Below are positions 15,347 to 24,060 of a DNA stretch of 64,000 bases, one piece after another. Position 1 is the stretch's first letter. Each line of letters begins with the position of its first letter. The DNA comes from Mycobacterium sp. Aquia_213 (GTDB lineage: Bacteria; Actinomycetota; Actinomycetes; Mycobacteriales; Mycobacteriaceae), in assembly GCF_026625985.1 (NCBI RefSeq), contig NZ_CP113116.1, forward strand, positions 3,720,001 through 3,784,000, written 5' to 3'. The notes beneath the pieces were generated by a model. That model had not been told where the DNA came from. It searched no databases and saw only the letters and a program-made list of their open reading frames with translations. The position numbers were made by a program, and so were the translations under genes.

Positions 15347-16438
15347 TCACCGCGACGCGGCGGCAAGCCACAGGTCGTGCAACGCCTCCCGCCAGTGGGC
15401 GACGTCGAACTCCTTGGCACGCGTATACGCCGCTGCCGCCAGGCGATTACGCAGCTCGGCGTCGACGATCAGGGACTGCAGCGCCGCCGCCAGTTGCTCG
15501 GGCTCGCCGGGGCTGATCAGTACGCCGTTCACTCCGTCGGTAACCACCTCCGGTATGGCCCCCACCGCGGTGGTCACCGGCACGACGCCGCTGGCCATCG
15601 CCTCCAGCACCGCCATCGGAAGGCCTTCGCTGTAGCTGGGCAGCAGAAAGATCGCCGACTCGGCCAACAGCCGATCCCGCTCGTCGGGACCGACCCAGCC
15701 GACAACCGCGATGGTGTCCTCGAGTCCGCTGCCGCGGACCAGCTCGCGCACCTCGTCCACGTCCCCGTCGCCGGCCAGGGTGACCCGCAGGTCGTCCCGA
15801 ATATCGTTGGGCAGCATGCCGATAGCACGAACAAGGTCGTAGCTGCCCTTGTTTTCGCCCAGCCTGCCCAGCGCCACCGCCCGCAGCGGCTGCTCGGTGC
15901 GCGGGGACGGGGCCAGGGCAGGTACCACCACGGGGTTGTAGAGCACGCGGGTGCGGGACTCGTCGACGCCGAGGCTCGCGCACGATTCCTTGACGTGGAA
16001 TTCGCCGAGCACCACCGAATAGTCGGCGCGCAGCGCCAGGCGTACGGCGCGACCCACCGGCCGCGGTAGCTCGTCGAGCCAAGAGAAGAAGTACGTGGTG
16101 TGGCCGTGGACGATGGTCGGGACGCCGCGCAGTCGCGCGACGAACAGCGGCACGGCCTTGCGGACGATGCTGCCGCGCCACGAATAGTGCACGTGAAAGA
16201 CGTCGACGAAGCCGAACAACAGCAGCGCGGATGCTTTGAGCATGCCCGATATACCCGTCCACATCCGCACCGCGAGGGAAGCGTCGTTGTAGGTGGGCAC
16301 CAGCCGGACGCGGAACCGTGCGTCGCCGTCCTCAAGCAGCAGACGCATCATCGTCGCCATGCCGCCGCGGCTGTTCGGCCCGGCCGGGGCGTTCCCGATC
16401 GTCAGCACCCGGACCGGAAGGCGCGCTGGCGCCTTCAT
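15347..16438 (-). CDS. Glycosyltransferase family 4
   Basis: The 363-residue protein has the GT-B fold of GT4 enzymes. The N-terminal domain includes a glycine-rich loop (NSRGGMATMM) and the C-terminal nucleotide-sugar domain includes ALGRLGENKGSYDLVRA and the E-x7-E motif region (PSYSEGLPMAVLEAMASG). It would transfer a hexose from an activated donor to a lipid or glycan acceptor at the cytoplasmic membrane face. It lies 38 bases downstream of the GAP-family membrane gene on the same strand, so the two probably form an operon. Donor and acceptor cannot be assigned. Confidence 0.85.
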   Translation of the reverse strand: MKAPARLPVRVLTIGNAPAGPNSRGGMATMMRLLLEDGDARFRVRLVPTYNDASLAVRMWTGISGMLKASALLLFGFVDVFHVHYSWRGSIVRKAVPLFVARLRGVPTIVHGHTTYFFSWLDELPRPVGRAVRLALRADYSVVLGEFHVKESCASLGVDESRTRVLYNPVVVPALAPSPRTEQPLRAVALGRLGENKGSYDLVRAIGMLPNDIRDDLRVTLAGDGDVDEVRELVRGSGLEDTIAVVGWVGPDERDRLLAESAIFLLPSYSEGLPMAVLEAMASGVVPVTTAVGAIPEVVTDGVNGVLISPGEPEQLAAALQSLIVDAELRNRLAAAAYTRAKEFDVAHWREALHDLWLAAASR

Positions 16439-16476
16439 TTGCGTGTCACCCCGCGTACCCCCCGATCAAGCTAGCT

Positions 16477-17160
16477 TCACCACAGGACACTGCGAAACAG
16501 CAGGGCGTCCGCCACGAGTCCGACACCGACGACCAGAAACAATATTCGCACCGAAATCGGGCCGTAGCGAGTAAGGCCGCGCACGATCGCACGCTGTATC
16601 CGGACGGCTCGGGTGGTCTTTCGAGTGGCCAGAAACAGAATCACCAGCGACGGCGTGAGCGCCAGCGTCCAGTAGACGTAAATCAGCAGCGGCCACATCG
16701 GCGGTCGCGGATGCAACGCGGCGAGCATGGCCAACCCGGTGAGGTACGGAATTGAGGTCGGCGCCTGCCCGGTGCCGATCGCGGCGCCAAGAATCCCGAG
16801 CAGCCAGGGACGCTGCCGCATGGCCGCCAGCGCCCACCCCGGAGCCGACGTTTGCGCGGTCAACGGAAAGTAGGCCAGGCACATCAGCACCACGCCCAGC
16901 AGCAGCTGGCCCCAAAACCGAAGCGCCGGTGTGATTTTGAAGTCAACCGCGTGCGTCAAGAAGCCGAGTCCGAGGACCGTGCAGACGCCGAACGTGGTGG
17001 TGATCGCGAACAACCCAACGACGAAGCTCAAGCCGCCAGGGAGCGGCGATCGGCGATCGAGTCGGCTGGCGTAGACGACGGCTGACACGACACCCACGTT
17101 GAGGACATTCAGCGAGTCGAGGAAGGCCAGACCGGCGAGCGCCAGCAAAAGAGCTTCCAT
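16477..17160 (-). CDS. GAP-family (glycolipid-addressing-like) membrane protein
   Basis: The 227-residue protein has about six predicted membrane helices with the family's early motif (FLDSLNVLNVGVVSA) and a Pro-rich break between helices 3 and 4 (GTGQAPTSIPYL). It fits the GAP/Sap family, which in mycobacteria helps move surface glycolipids such as glycopeptidolipids or sulfolipid across the membrane. It precedes the GT4 gene in a likely two-gene operon and is divergent from a GPL-type glycosyltransferase gene. A role in exporting a lineage-specific glycolipid is a reasonable inference. A LysE-like small-molecule exporter is the main alternative. Confidence 0.6.
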   Translation of the reverse strand: MEALLLALAGLAFLDSLNVLNVGVVSAVVYASRLDRRSPLPGGLSFVVGLFAITTTFGVCTVLGLGFLTHAVDFKITPALRFWGQLLLGVVLMCLAYFPLTAQTSAPGWALAAMRQRPWLLGILGAAIGTGQAPTSIPYLTGLAMLAALHPRPPMWPLLIYVYWTLALTPSLVILFLATRKTTRAVRIQRAIVRGLTRYGPISVRILFLVVGVGLVADALLFRSVLW

Positions 17161-17353
17161 GTTCGCACCGAAGTTACTGCATCGCGTCCCGGACCGCCTT
17201 CACGTGCGGACATAACGGGGCGTCCGGTTGAAAAATAAGAGGAAAGTAAGAATGTCACGTGCGCGCTGTCGCGGTACCGGCTTGCGCTGGACCGGCACGA
17301 CCGGCAAGGTCGAACGGTCGACGTGTAGGTATCTCCGCAAGTGAGGTTCTCCC

Positions 17354-18514
17354 TTGAAATTTGCGCTCGCCGGCTACGGCAGCCGCGGCGACATCGAACC
17401 CTTCGCGGCCGTCGGCAGGGAGCTGCTGCGTCGAGGTCACGACGTGTCCATGGCGGTCACGCCCAACATGATCGGCTTCGTCGAATCGGCGGGGCTTACC
17501 GCCGGTGCCTTCGGGCCGGATCCGCCGCAGAACAAGGACTTCTCGCACACGACGCTGCAGAACCCGATCCTGATGATGTCCGCGTTCACCGAGAGCATCC
17601 GAGCGGCGTGGGTGCAGTGGGGCACGTCGCTGCTGGCGCTCGCAGACGGTGCCGACCTGGTGTTGACCGGAAAGAGCGAGCAGGGACTGGCCGCCAATGT
17701 CGCTGCACACCATGACATTCCGCAGGCCGCGCTGCACTTCTTCCCGGACGGCGCGGCGAGCCCCAACGAGATGCTGGCGCGCCTTGGGGTCGAGGCCGAA
17801 GATGCTCAGCGCACCGAACTGGGCCTGCCCGAAGCAACCGGGTCGCCCGCGCTGGAAATCCAGGCCTACGACAAACTCTGCTTTCCCGGACTGGCCCAAC
17901 AATGGGCGGAACAGGGTCTGCGCCGGCCCTTCGTCGGCTCACTGACTTTGGAGTTGCCGGCGGATTCCGACGCCGAGGCCTTGTCATGGATCGACGCCGG
18001 GACGGCACCGATCTACTTCGGCTTCGGCAGCGGCGTACGGGTCACCTCGGCCGAGACGGTCGCGGTGATCGCCGAGGCCTGCGCACAGTTGGGTGAGCGC
18101 GCGCTGATTTGCAGTGGCCCCAACGACTTCACCGCCGTTCCGCATTTCGACCACGTCAAAGTGGTCGGCGAGGTGAACCATGCGACCGTCTTTCCGGCGT
18201 GCCGCGCGGTCGTCCACCACGGCGGCGCCGGCACCACGGCCGCGGGCCTGCGGGCCGGAGTCCCGGCGTTGATCCTCTCGCTCGGGGTGGACGATCAGCA
18301 GGTTTGGGCGGCGACCGTGCAGCGGTTGAAAGTCGGTGCGGGCCAGGAGTTTCGGGCGACCACCCTGGATTCGTTGGTTGCGGAGCTGCGGTGCATCCTC
18401 GCCCCGGAATACGCCACCCGGGCCCATGCGATTGCCGCCCTGATGGCCGCGCCCGCCGAAAGCGTCACCCGCGCCGCCGATCTCCTGGAGGAGGCCGCCC
18501 GCGCCGGCCGCTAG
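17354..18514 (+). CDS. GT1-family glycosyltransferase, GPL/sterol type
   Basis: The 386-residue protein is a GT-B enzyme of the UGT-like GT1 family. The acceptor domain begins with the typical GSRGDIEPFAAVGRELLRRG, and the donor-binding domain carries HHGGAGTTAAGLRAGVP followed by DDQQVWA. Mycobacterial relatives include the Gtf enzymes that glycosylate glycopeptidolipids and the Rv1524/Rv1526c group. It starts at TTG 17354 with GAGG about 8 bases upstream. It is divergent from the GAP-family and GT4 genes. Transfer of a sugar to a lipid or lipopeptide acceptor is likely; the exact acceptor is unknown. Confidence 0.85.
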   Translation: MKFALAGYGSRGDIEPFAAVGRELLRRGHDVSMAVTPNMIGFVESAGLTAGAFGPDPPQNKDFSHTTLQNPILMMSAFTESIRAAWVQWGTSLLALADGADLVLTGKSEQGLAANVAAHHDIPQAALHFFPDGAASPNEMLARLGVEAEDAQRTELGLPEATGSPALEIQAYDKLCFPGLAQQWAEQGLRRPFVGSLTLELPADSDAEALSWIDAGTAPIYFGFGSGVRVTSAETVAVIAEACAQLGERALICSGPNDFTAVPHFDHVKVVGEVNHATVFPACRAVVHHGGAGTTAAGLRAGVPALILSLGVDDQQVWAATVQRLKVGAGQEFRATTLDSLVAELRCILAPEYATRAHAIAALMAAPAESVTRAADLLEEAARAGR

Positions 18515-18516
18515 TG

Positions 18517-18540
18517 TTATATCAGCCACGGCTGTATTGT
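18517..18540. promoter_or_regulatory. Candidate CmtR operator
   Basis: A CAGCC-AC-GGCTG inverted repeat (18523-18534), flanked by TATAT and TATTGT, lies immediately upstream of the cmtR start. ArsR-type repressors bind such imperfect dyads at their own promoter, so this is the likely self-regulatory site. Confidence 0.5.
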
Positions 18541-18547
18541 TTGGCCT

Positions 18548-18895
18548 ATGCTGACTTGTGAGGCGCGGGAATCGGCGCTGGCCCGACTGGGGCGGGCGCT
18601 GGCGGATCCGACGCGATGCCGGATTCTGGTGGCGTTGCTCGACGGCGTGCGCTACCCGGGCGAATTGGCGTCCCAGCTTGGCTTGACCCGATCGAACGTT
18701 TCCAATCACTTGTCGTGCCTGCGCGGGTGCGGTTTGGTGGTGGCCACCTACGAGGGACGACAGGTCCGTTACGCATTGGCCGACGCGCACCTGGCCCGCG
18801 CCCTGAGGGAACTGGTCCAGGTGGTGCTCGCCGTCGACACCGATCAGCCGTGCATTGACGAGCCCGCGGCCAGCAAGACGGGTACGGCGCGATGA
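18548..18895 (+). CDS. cmtR: CmtR, ArsR-type Cd/Pb-sensing repressor
   Basis: The 115-residue winged-helix repressor is recognisable as CmtR by MLTCEARESALARLGRALAD and the LTRSNVSNHLSCLRGCGLVV recognition helix. The three ligands established for M. tuberculosis CmtR are present: Cys57, Cys61 and Cys102. Metal binding releases the repressor from DNA. A dyad lies just upstream of the gene. Its stop overlaps the start of a CDF-type transporter by four bases (ATGA), so both are expressed together. In M. tuberculosis cmtR is linked to a P-type ATPase gene; here the partner is different. Confidence 0.92.
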   Translation: MLTCEARESALARLGRALADPTRCRILVALLDGVRYPGELASQLGLTRSNVSNHLSCLRGCGLVVATYEGRQVRYALADAHLARALRELVQVVLAVDTDQPCIDEPAASKTGTAR

Positions 18896-19599
18896 ACGAC
18901 AAGGATGTCCCGAGCCCGGTTGGCCCGACGTTGCCGATGTCGGCGCCGGAGACAGACTGCTGCAATGACGGATGCTGCAGCACCGAGACCACGAATCTCG
19001 TTGACCCACAACGGCGTGCCGTGTTATCGCGACGCGTGCGGCTGCTCGTCTCTGCCACGATCACCTACAACATCGTCGAGGCCGTCGTCGCGCTCTCGGC
19101 CGGCGCGGTGGCGTCGTCGGCCGCGTTGATCGGGTTCGGGCTGGACTCGGTGATCGAGGTCTCCTCGGCGGCCGCGGTGTACTGGCAGTTCTCCGGGAGC
19201 GACCCCGAGGCCCGCGAACACGCCGCGCTGCGGGTCATCGCGCTGTCGTTCTTCGCATTGGCCGGCTACGTGACGGTCGAATCCATTCGGTCGCTGGCCG
19301 GCGGCGAAACCGCTGGATCCTCCACCGCCGGAATTATTTTGGCGGCCGTGTCGCTGGTGGTCATGCCGCTGCTGTCGTACGCACAGCGCCGCGCCGGCCG
19401 CGAGCTGGGTTCGGCCAGCGCCGTCGCCGACTCCAACCAGACCCTGCTGTGCACCTACCTGTCCGGCGTGTTGCTGGTCGGGCTGCTGCTGAACTATCTG
19501 TTCGGCTGGGCCTGGGCAGATCCCGTTGTGGCGCTGGTGATCGCCGCCGTGGCAGTCCGGGAGGGCCGGACCGCCTGGCGGGGCGAGCACTGCTGCTGA
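18892..19599 (+). CDS. CDF-like metal cation transporter coupled to cmtR
   Basis: The 235-residue membrane protein has a cysteine-rich N-terminus (CC at 23-24 and 28-29), about six membrane helices and a C-terminal EHCC. The helices match the cation diffusion facilitator membrane domain (LIGFGLDSVIEVSSA and VADSNQTLLCTYLSGVLLVG). The cytoplasmic C-terminal domain of classic CDF proteins is missing. CDF transporters export Zn, Cd or Co by proton exchange. Translational coupling to the Cd/Pb sensor CmtR and the paired cysteines suggest soft-metal efflux. The metal itself is inferred. Confidence 0.8.
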   Translation: MNDKDVPSPVGPTLPMSAPETDCCNDGCCSTETTNLVDPQRRAVLSRRVRLLVSATITYNIVEAVVALSAGAVASSAALIGFGLDSVIEVSSAAAVYWQFSGSDPEAREHAALRVIALSFFALAGYVTVESIRSLAGGETAGSSTAGIILAAVSLVVMPLLSYAQRRAGRELGSASAVADSNQTLLCTYLSGVLLVGLLLNYLFGWAWADPVVALVIAAVAVREGRTAWRGEHCC

Positions 19600-19633
19600 C
19601 TTAAACGTGCTGGGCTGCAGCACATTTAGTGGG

Positions 19634-20284
19634 TTAGCCGGGCAGCCCGGCCTTGATGGCCGCGTCCTGCTTGCGCGCCACATCCAGAGCAACCTCCGCC
19701 GGCACCGGGTCGTTCGGCGCGCTCTCGAACTCGATAAGCGCGACGACCTTGCCCTCGCCGAAGATCACCGACGTCTTCGCCTTGCTGCCGTCGGGCGAGG
19801 GCCCCGAAACGATCGTGCCGCCGACGCCCACGTCGGCCGGTGCCGGCGTCGCACCCTTGATCGCGCCGTTCTGCGGGTCGACGTAGGACTTGGTGAGCGA
19901 GTCACGGTCCTTGTCCGCCGCGCCGGGGTCGGGATAAACCAGCAGCGAGTCGGTGACGCTGCGCGAACCGGCCTGGTTGGTGAACACACCCTCGATGCCC
20001 GGCGCCGGGTCGGTGAGCGGCCGCGTCTTGGGCGGGTTGAAGCTATCGCCCGGCACCACGATGTCGGTGGCCTTGATCAGCAGGCCGCTGTAGTCCGTAG
20101 GCTGCGCGGCACCGCTGGTCGACGTCGATGCGGCCGACGAGGACGTCGCGGACGAACTCGTGGTCGACGATTTCGATGACGACGACGGGCTGGGCGACTT
20201 GTCGCCGCCACACCCCGTGACCGCTACGCCGACCACCAGCGTGGTTGCCGCCAGACCCGCTGCGGCCACCGATACCTTCTTCAC
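19634..20284 (-). CDS. LpqN/LpqT-like lipoprotein
   Basis: The 216-residue precursor has a signal peptide with lipobox VTGC, a long Ser/Thr linker (SPSPSSSSKSSTTSSSATSS) and a compact domain starting DYSGLLIKATDIVVPGDSF. The pattern, including TPAPADVGVGGTIVSGPSPD and the NDPVP tail, matches the Lpp-LpqN family of mycobacterial lipoproteins, whose members have been linked to envelope assembly. It should be anchored on the outer face of the membrane. It starts with ATG at 20284 and is separated from the upstream CtaG-like gene by 190 bases with no visible gene. Confidence 0.75.
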   Translation of the reverse strand: MKKVSVAAAGLAATTLVVGVAVTGCGGDKSPSPSSSSKSSTTSSSATSSSAASTSTSGAAQPTDYSGLLIKATDIVVPGDSFNPPKTRPLTDPAPGIEGVFTNQAGSRSVTDSLLVYPDPGAADKDRDSLTKSYVDPQNGAIKGATPAPADVGVGGTIVSGPSPDGSKAKTSVIFGEGKVVALIEFESAPNDPVPAEVALDVARKQDAAIKAGLPG

Positions 20285-20474
20285 GATTGACTCCCTTGAG
20301 TGTCGTCCCGATTTGCTAGCGTCTCGCGCAACATAGCGGATCCTGGGTGAGCTGGAAATGAATCACCTTCAACAATTCCCCGATTAACAAACCACACCGC
20401 GGCGCCGAACGCTACCGCCAGGGCATCGGTCGCATTGCGGGAATCCGAACGGCGGTCGATGGCTTGCCGGGCGC

Positions 20475-21404
20475 TCAGCCCCGGCGGAACCGTTCGCGCA
20501 TTTGCGGGTCGTTCTCCCACCACAGCCCCGAGGGGGCGGCCTGTTCGCTCTCGGCGGCGTCCGTGCGGTCCAGCTCGGCATCGACCTGGACGGCGTTCGC
20601 CCGTTCGTCGCGTGACAACGCGCGCATCAACAGCAGCACGAACGGCAACCCGACCACATCGCCGAGAATCCACAGCACCCCGGCGCCGATGGTCTGGTCG
20701 AGCCGCTGATCCGGACCCCAGGAGCGGTGCAACGCCGAGTAATACGCCGAGGCGATCAACGAGCCCTGCCAGATGACCAGCCCCAGCAGCCCGTCGCCCA
20801 GCGTCTCGGCGACCGAGATCAGCAGCGAGATCAGCTGCGGGTATCTGCGGGGCACCGGATCGGATTGCAGTCGGGCGTAGAAGTAACCAAACCCTATGAC
20901 TACCAATACTATTCGGGTAGGCACGCCGATCCACTCGTGTTCCAGGGCCGCCGTGTACCAGGGCGTCAGGTAGAGCAGCCAAGGCGTGGCGAGCATCGCC
21001 AGCGACGTGGTCAGCGGGTGCACCAGCACGCGGGCCCAGCGCGTCCCCAGCACCCGGTCGATGCGCTCACGGCCGACCGCGTCGCGCAGGACGGTGATCG
21101 GCCTGCCCTGCGCGAGGAAGAACGGCACCACATACAGCAGTAGCAGTACCTGCAGCGCACGCATCCAGAACAGCAGGTAGGCGTAGCTGCCGATCGCGCC
21201 GACGGTGGCCAGGGCCCAGAGCACCATGCCGACGCCGAAGCATCCGGCCTGCGCCGATCCCACAGCTCGGGTGTCGGTTCGGGTCCGCCGGTAGCACCAG
21301 GCGTACGTGACCGCGATCAATACGATCGCGGTGGCCGAGGTGGGATCCAGATACCAGGTCCGAACCAGGGCGCCCCATGTCAGCGGGCCCGGATCAATGG
21401 GCAT
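20475..21404 (-). CDS. CtaG-like (caa3-type) membrane protein
   Basis: The 309-residue protein has about seven predicted membrane helices and the pattern of the CtaG_caa3 family, including PLTWGALVRTWYLDP at the start, TPWLLYLTPWYTAALEHEWI, and a histidine-containing loop (SALHRSWGPDQRLDQTIGAG). Members assist cytochrome oxidase assembly or copper handling at the membrane. ATG 21404 is preferred over a longer open frame. The cytoplasmic tail after residue 275 is charged. It runs toward the LpqN-like gene on the same strand. The biochemical role is inferred from the family. Confidence 0.75.
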   Translation of the reverse strand: MPIDPGPLTWGALVRTWYLDPTSATAIVLIAVTYAWCYRRTRTDTRAVGSAQAGCFGVGMVLWALATVGAIGSYAYLLFWMRALQVLLLLYVVPFFLAQGRPITVLRDAVGRERIDRVLGTRWARVLVHPLTTSLAMLATPWLLYLTPWYTAALEHEWIGVPTRIVLVVIGFGYFYARLQSDPVPRRYPQLISLLISVAETLGDGLLGLVIWQGSLIASAYYSALHRSWGPDQRLDQTIGAGVLWILGDVVGLPFVLLLMRALSRDERANAVQVDAELDRTDAAESEQAAPSGLWWENDPQMRERFRRG

Positions 21405-21427
21405 AGCCCCCAGGGTATTGCCGCCGC

Positions 21428-21802
21428 TTAGTTGCCGGCCGCGCCCTCGGGCTTGGGGCCCCGACCCTCGCCGGTCAGGTAGTGGGGGCAATACGAACCG
21501 GCCGCGATGGCCGTGAACTTCGCCGCACCGTTATCGGCAAATCCGGGATTGTGCAGCTGGAGATTGTTGACGATTTCCTGGTCCGAATGTCCCGTGTCGA
21601 CCAGCTCACACACCGTCTTGCCGACCGATATCGCGGCGGCCGGGTCCTGGAAGGTGAGCCCGGCGTCCTTGAGCTCCTTGAGGAAGGCGGCGTCGGCCGC
21701 CGGGTCGGGCGGTGGGCTGGGGCTCGGGCTGGGGTCGGCGTGGGCGGGAACCGCCAGGGCAATTGTGATGGCGACGCTGAGCAGCATCATGAGGCGACTC
21801 AT
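21428..21802 (-). CDS. DUF732 secreted protein
   Basis: The 124-residue precursor has a signal peptide (MMLLSVAITIALAVPAHADP), a Ser/Pro spacer and a DUF732 domain from about residue 37 (AADAAFLKELKDAGLTFQDP) with the two conserved cysteines (TVCELV and YCPHY). It is exported and of unknown function. It is the second of three DUF732 genes here and shares the HSDQEIVNNLQLHNPG helix pattern of the family. The gene is 23 bases upstream of the CtaG-like gene on the same strand. Confidence 0.85.
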   Translation of the reverse strand: MSRLMMLLSVAITIALAVPAHADPSPSPSPPPDPAADAAFLKELKDAGLTFQDPAAAISVGKTVCELVDTGHSDQEIVNNLQLHNPGFADNGAAKFTAIAAGSYCPHYLTGEGRGPKPEGAAGN

Positions 21803-21889
21803 AGCTCCACGATCCCAGAGATGCGTCCGATGTGCATCCCGCCTAGTCTCCCGCGCGGCACGGCTTCAGATGGTGTTGGCTAGGACGAC

Positions 21890-22498
21890 GTGGCTGCCAT
21901 CTTGATTGTTCTCGATGTCTTTGTCGGCATCATCGCCGTGGTCGGGCTGATTTTCACCTGGAATCGGCTGCGCGGGCGCCGCAGAAGATCGGGCGCCAAA
22001 GGCGTCGTCCTGGTCGTCGATCGCCTCACCCCGCGCCGAAAGAATATTGTCCGCCTGCAAGTGAGCCTGCGGATGGTCGGACCGACCGTGCGCTACGAGG
22101 TGGGACTCGATCTCGAAGCGGACGGCAACCCATTCGACGTGTCGACGCCCAAGCCGGAGATACGTCCGTCGATGGGCTGTGAGGACGACGAAATGTCTTG
22201 GGGTTTCGAGCTTTCCGAAGACGAGCTGGACAACGTCTGGATCGTCGCCTCGTGGATGGCCGCCGAAAACGCCGACCTCCAGATGGCCGCGATCGCGTCG
22301 AATCTGGGCACGGCGGAAACCTACGAATGGCGGTGGGCGGCCGACTGGCGCATCTCGGGCGCCGGCCACTGGCGCAAACGACGAAGCCCGACGACTCCCC
22401 CACGCAGCATGGTGGGCATGGGGCCGCTGGAGCTGGGCCGGGCACCCGGGCGGGGGCGCGCAGCGCGACCCACGGCGGACCCCGAAGAACAGGACTAG
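21890..22498 (+). CDS. Membrane-anchored hypothetical protein, 202 aa
   Basis: An N-terminal membrane helix (AILIVLDVFVGIIAVVGLIF) is followed by a basic stop-transfer region (NRLRGRRRR) and a cytoplasmic beta-rich domain of about 120 residues ending in a proline- and arginine-rich tail. The start is GTG 21890. It sits between two DUF732 genes transcribed the other way. No family was recognised and no enzymatic motif is visible. Confidence 0.65.
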   Translation: MAAILIVLDVFVGIIAVVGLIFTWNRLRGRRRRSGAKGVVLVVDRLTPRRKNIVRLQVSLRMVGPTVRYEVGLDLEADGNPFDVSTPKPEIRPSMGCEDDEMSWGFELSEDELDNVWIVASWMAAENADLQMAAIASNLGTAETYEWRWAADWRISGAGHWRKRRSPTTPPRSMVGMGPLELGRAPGRGRAARPTADPEEQD

Positions 22499-22505
22499 CG
22501 CGCCG

Positions 22506-22832
22506 CTACTGTGGGCCGCTGGTGGCGGTGGTGTGCGGCAGCGCGCTGGGGCAGTAGGCAGTGGCCGCGATTGCCGCGAACTTGGCGGCGTTGTCCTCGC
22601 GCAGGCCGGGGTTGCGATCTTCGACGGTCTTGACGACATCGACCATCTGCGTGCCCTGACCGACCGCTTGACACACCCACTTACCCGCCGCGATCGCCCG
22701 GGCCGGATCCGGGAAGGTGACACCGGACGCCTGCAGCGCGGCAAGGAATTGATCATCCATCGGATCGGCGTACGCCGGGGCGGCCGTGCCGACCATGGCG
22801 ACGGCGCTTATCAGCAGCAGGATGCGTCTCAT
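22506..22832 (-). CDS. DUF732 secreted protein
   Basis: The 108-residue precursor has a signal peptide (MRRILLLISAVAMVGTAAPA, then YADP) and a DUF732 domain with the conserved cysteine pair (WVCQAV and AYCPSA). ATG 22832 is fixed by AGGAGG five bases upstream; a longer upstream frame is not used. It is the third DUF732 gene in the window. It is convergent with the membrane-anchored hypothetical protein and divergent from the exported Rv2668-like gene. Function unknown. Confidence 0.85.
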   Translation of the reverse strand: MRRILLLISAVAMVGTAAPAYADPMDDQFLAALQASGVTFPDPARAIAAGKWVCQAVGQGTQMVDVVKTVEDRNPGLREDNAAKFAAIAATAYCPSALPHTTATSGPQ

Positions 22833-22999
22833 AGCCTCCTGATCGTCGCAGACCAGCGGCAAACTCGCATCCCACTCTTGCGCGCCGCCGACAAATGGCG
22901 CGCCGCGACCGACCGAGCGCTGGTCACGACGGCTGACCAGGGTCGTCGACGCCGTCCAACCCCTCCCGTTCGGCGGAGTCGGTGTGCAATTATTCGAGG

Positions 23000-23524
23000 A
23001 TGCGCCGCTGGCTGATCGTCCTGTCGACCTGGCTCGTCGCCGCCGCGAGCGTCACCGCGGCCGGCGTTGCCGCTCCGCGCGCGTGGGCGGGGGACGCGCC
23101 GATCGGGCACATCGGCGACACCCTGCGGGTGGACACCGGCACCTACATCGCCGACGTCACCGTCAGCAGCGTGGCTCCCTGCGACCCGCCGCCCGGGTTC
23201 GGCTACACCCGCAGCGGCGTTCCGATCAAAAGCTTCCCCGGCAGCACCCCCACCCGCGCCGACGTGGCGGTCCGCGCGATCCAGGTGCCCAACCCCTACG
23301 TCATGGCGGCCGCGTTCAGCTTCGACGGCGTGACTCCGTTCGCCGACGCCTACAAGCCGCGCGCCAGCGACGCACCCGACGCGCTGGACAACGTGCTCGG
23401 CAACGCGCCGAACGGCGCGATCGTGCGCGGCGGGGTGTATTGGGACGCCTACCGCGATCCGGTCTCCAACGTCGTGCTGCTGGACCGCAAGACCGGCAGG
23501 CACCTCGCGCAGTGGAACCTCTGA
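23000..23524 (+). CDS. Exported protein, Rv2668-like
   Basis: This 174-residue protein has an N-terminal signal or anchor (RRWLIVLSTWLVAAASVTAA) and an extracytoplasmic beta-rich domain (IGHIGDTLRVDTGTYIADVT). Position before a GNAT gene and the ZapE gene matches M. tuberculosis Rv2668, annotated there as an exported protein. ATG 23000 is preferred over an upstream ATG at 22982. Its stop overlaps the GTG start of the acetyltransferase gene by 13 bases. The tone of the domain suggests ligand binding rather than catalysis; the function is unknown. Confidence 0.75.
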   Translation: MRRWLIVLSTWLVAAASVTAAGVAAPRAWAGDAPIGHIGDTLRVDTGTYIADVTVSSVAPCDPPPGFGYTRSGVPIKSFPGSTPTRADVAVRAIQVPNPYVMAAAFSFDGVTPFADAYKPRASDAPDALDNVLGNAPNGAIVRGGVYWDAYRDPVSNVVLLDRKTGRHLAQWNL

Positions 23525-24060
23525 CACTGGCCATCCAGCGCGTCGCGACGGATTCCGTCGACGTTACAGAGCTGGCTAGCGTTGCGGCCCTTACCTTTCC
23601 ACTCGCATGCCCGCCCACGGCGACGCCGGAGAACATCGCGTCCTTCGTCGACGCCAACCTGACGCCCGCCCGCTTCGGCGACTACCTCACTGATCCGAAC
23701 CGGGCGATTCTCACCGCGCGGCGCGACGAGCGAATTGTCGGTTACGCCATGGTTGTTCGCGGGGTCTCCGACGACGCCGGCGTGCAGCGAGCGGTCGACA
23801 TCCGGCCGGCCGCCGAGCTGTCCAAGTTGTATCTGCTACCCGACTACCATGGCAGCGGGGCATCGGCGGCGCTGATGGAAAGTGCGCTGGCGGCCGCCGC
23901 CGACTGGAACGTGCGCTGCGTGTGGCTTGGCGTCAGCAAGGCAAACCAACGCGCACAACGCTTTTACACCAAGAGCGGATTTAAGATCAATGGCAGCAGG
24001 ACGTTTCAGGTGGGCGATCACCTCGAAAATGACTACGTCATGATTCGCGAGGTTGGGTAG
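23512..24060 (+). CDS. GNAT-family acetyltransferase, Rv2669-like
   Basis: The 182-residue protein has the GNAT fold: strand RRDERIVGYAMVVRG, a core strand AELSKLYLLPDYHGSGAS with the acetyl-CoA-binding loop (here HGSGAS instead of Q/RxxGxG/A), and the C-terminal QRAQRFYTKSGFKINGSRTF. It would acetylate a small molecule or protein amine. GTG 23512 is the start in the correct frame; it overlaps the preceding gene by 13 bases. Its 3' end overlaps the convergent ZapE gene by 23 bases. Confidence 0.8.
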   Translation: MEPLTLAIQRVATDSVDVTELASVAALTFPLACPPTATPENIASFVDANLTPARFGDYLTDPNRAILTARRDERIVGYAMVVRGVSDDAGVQRAVDIRPAAELSKLYLLPDYHGSGASAALMESALAAAADWNVRCVWLGVSKANQRAQRFYTKSGFKINGSRTFQVGDHLENDYVMIREVG

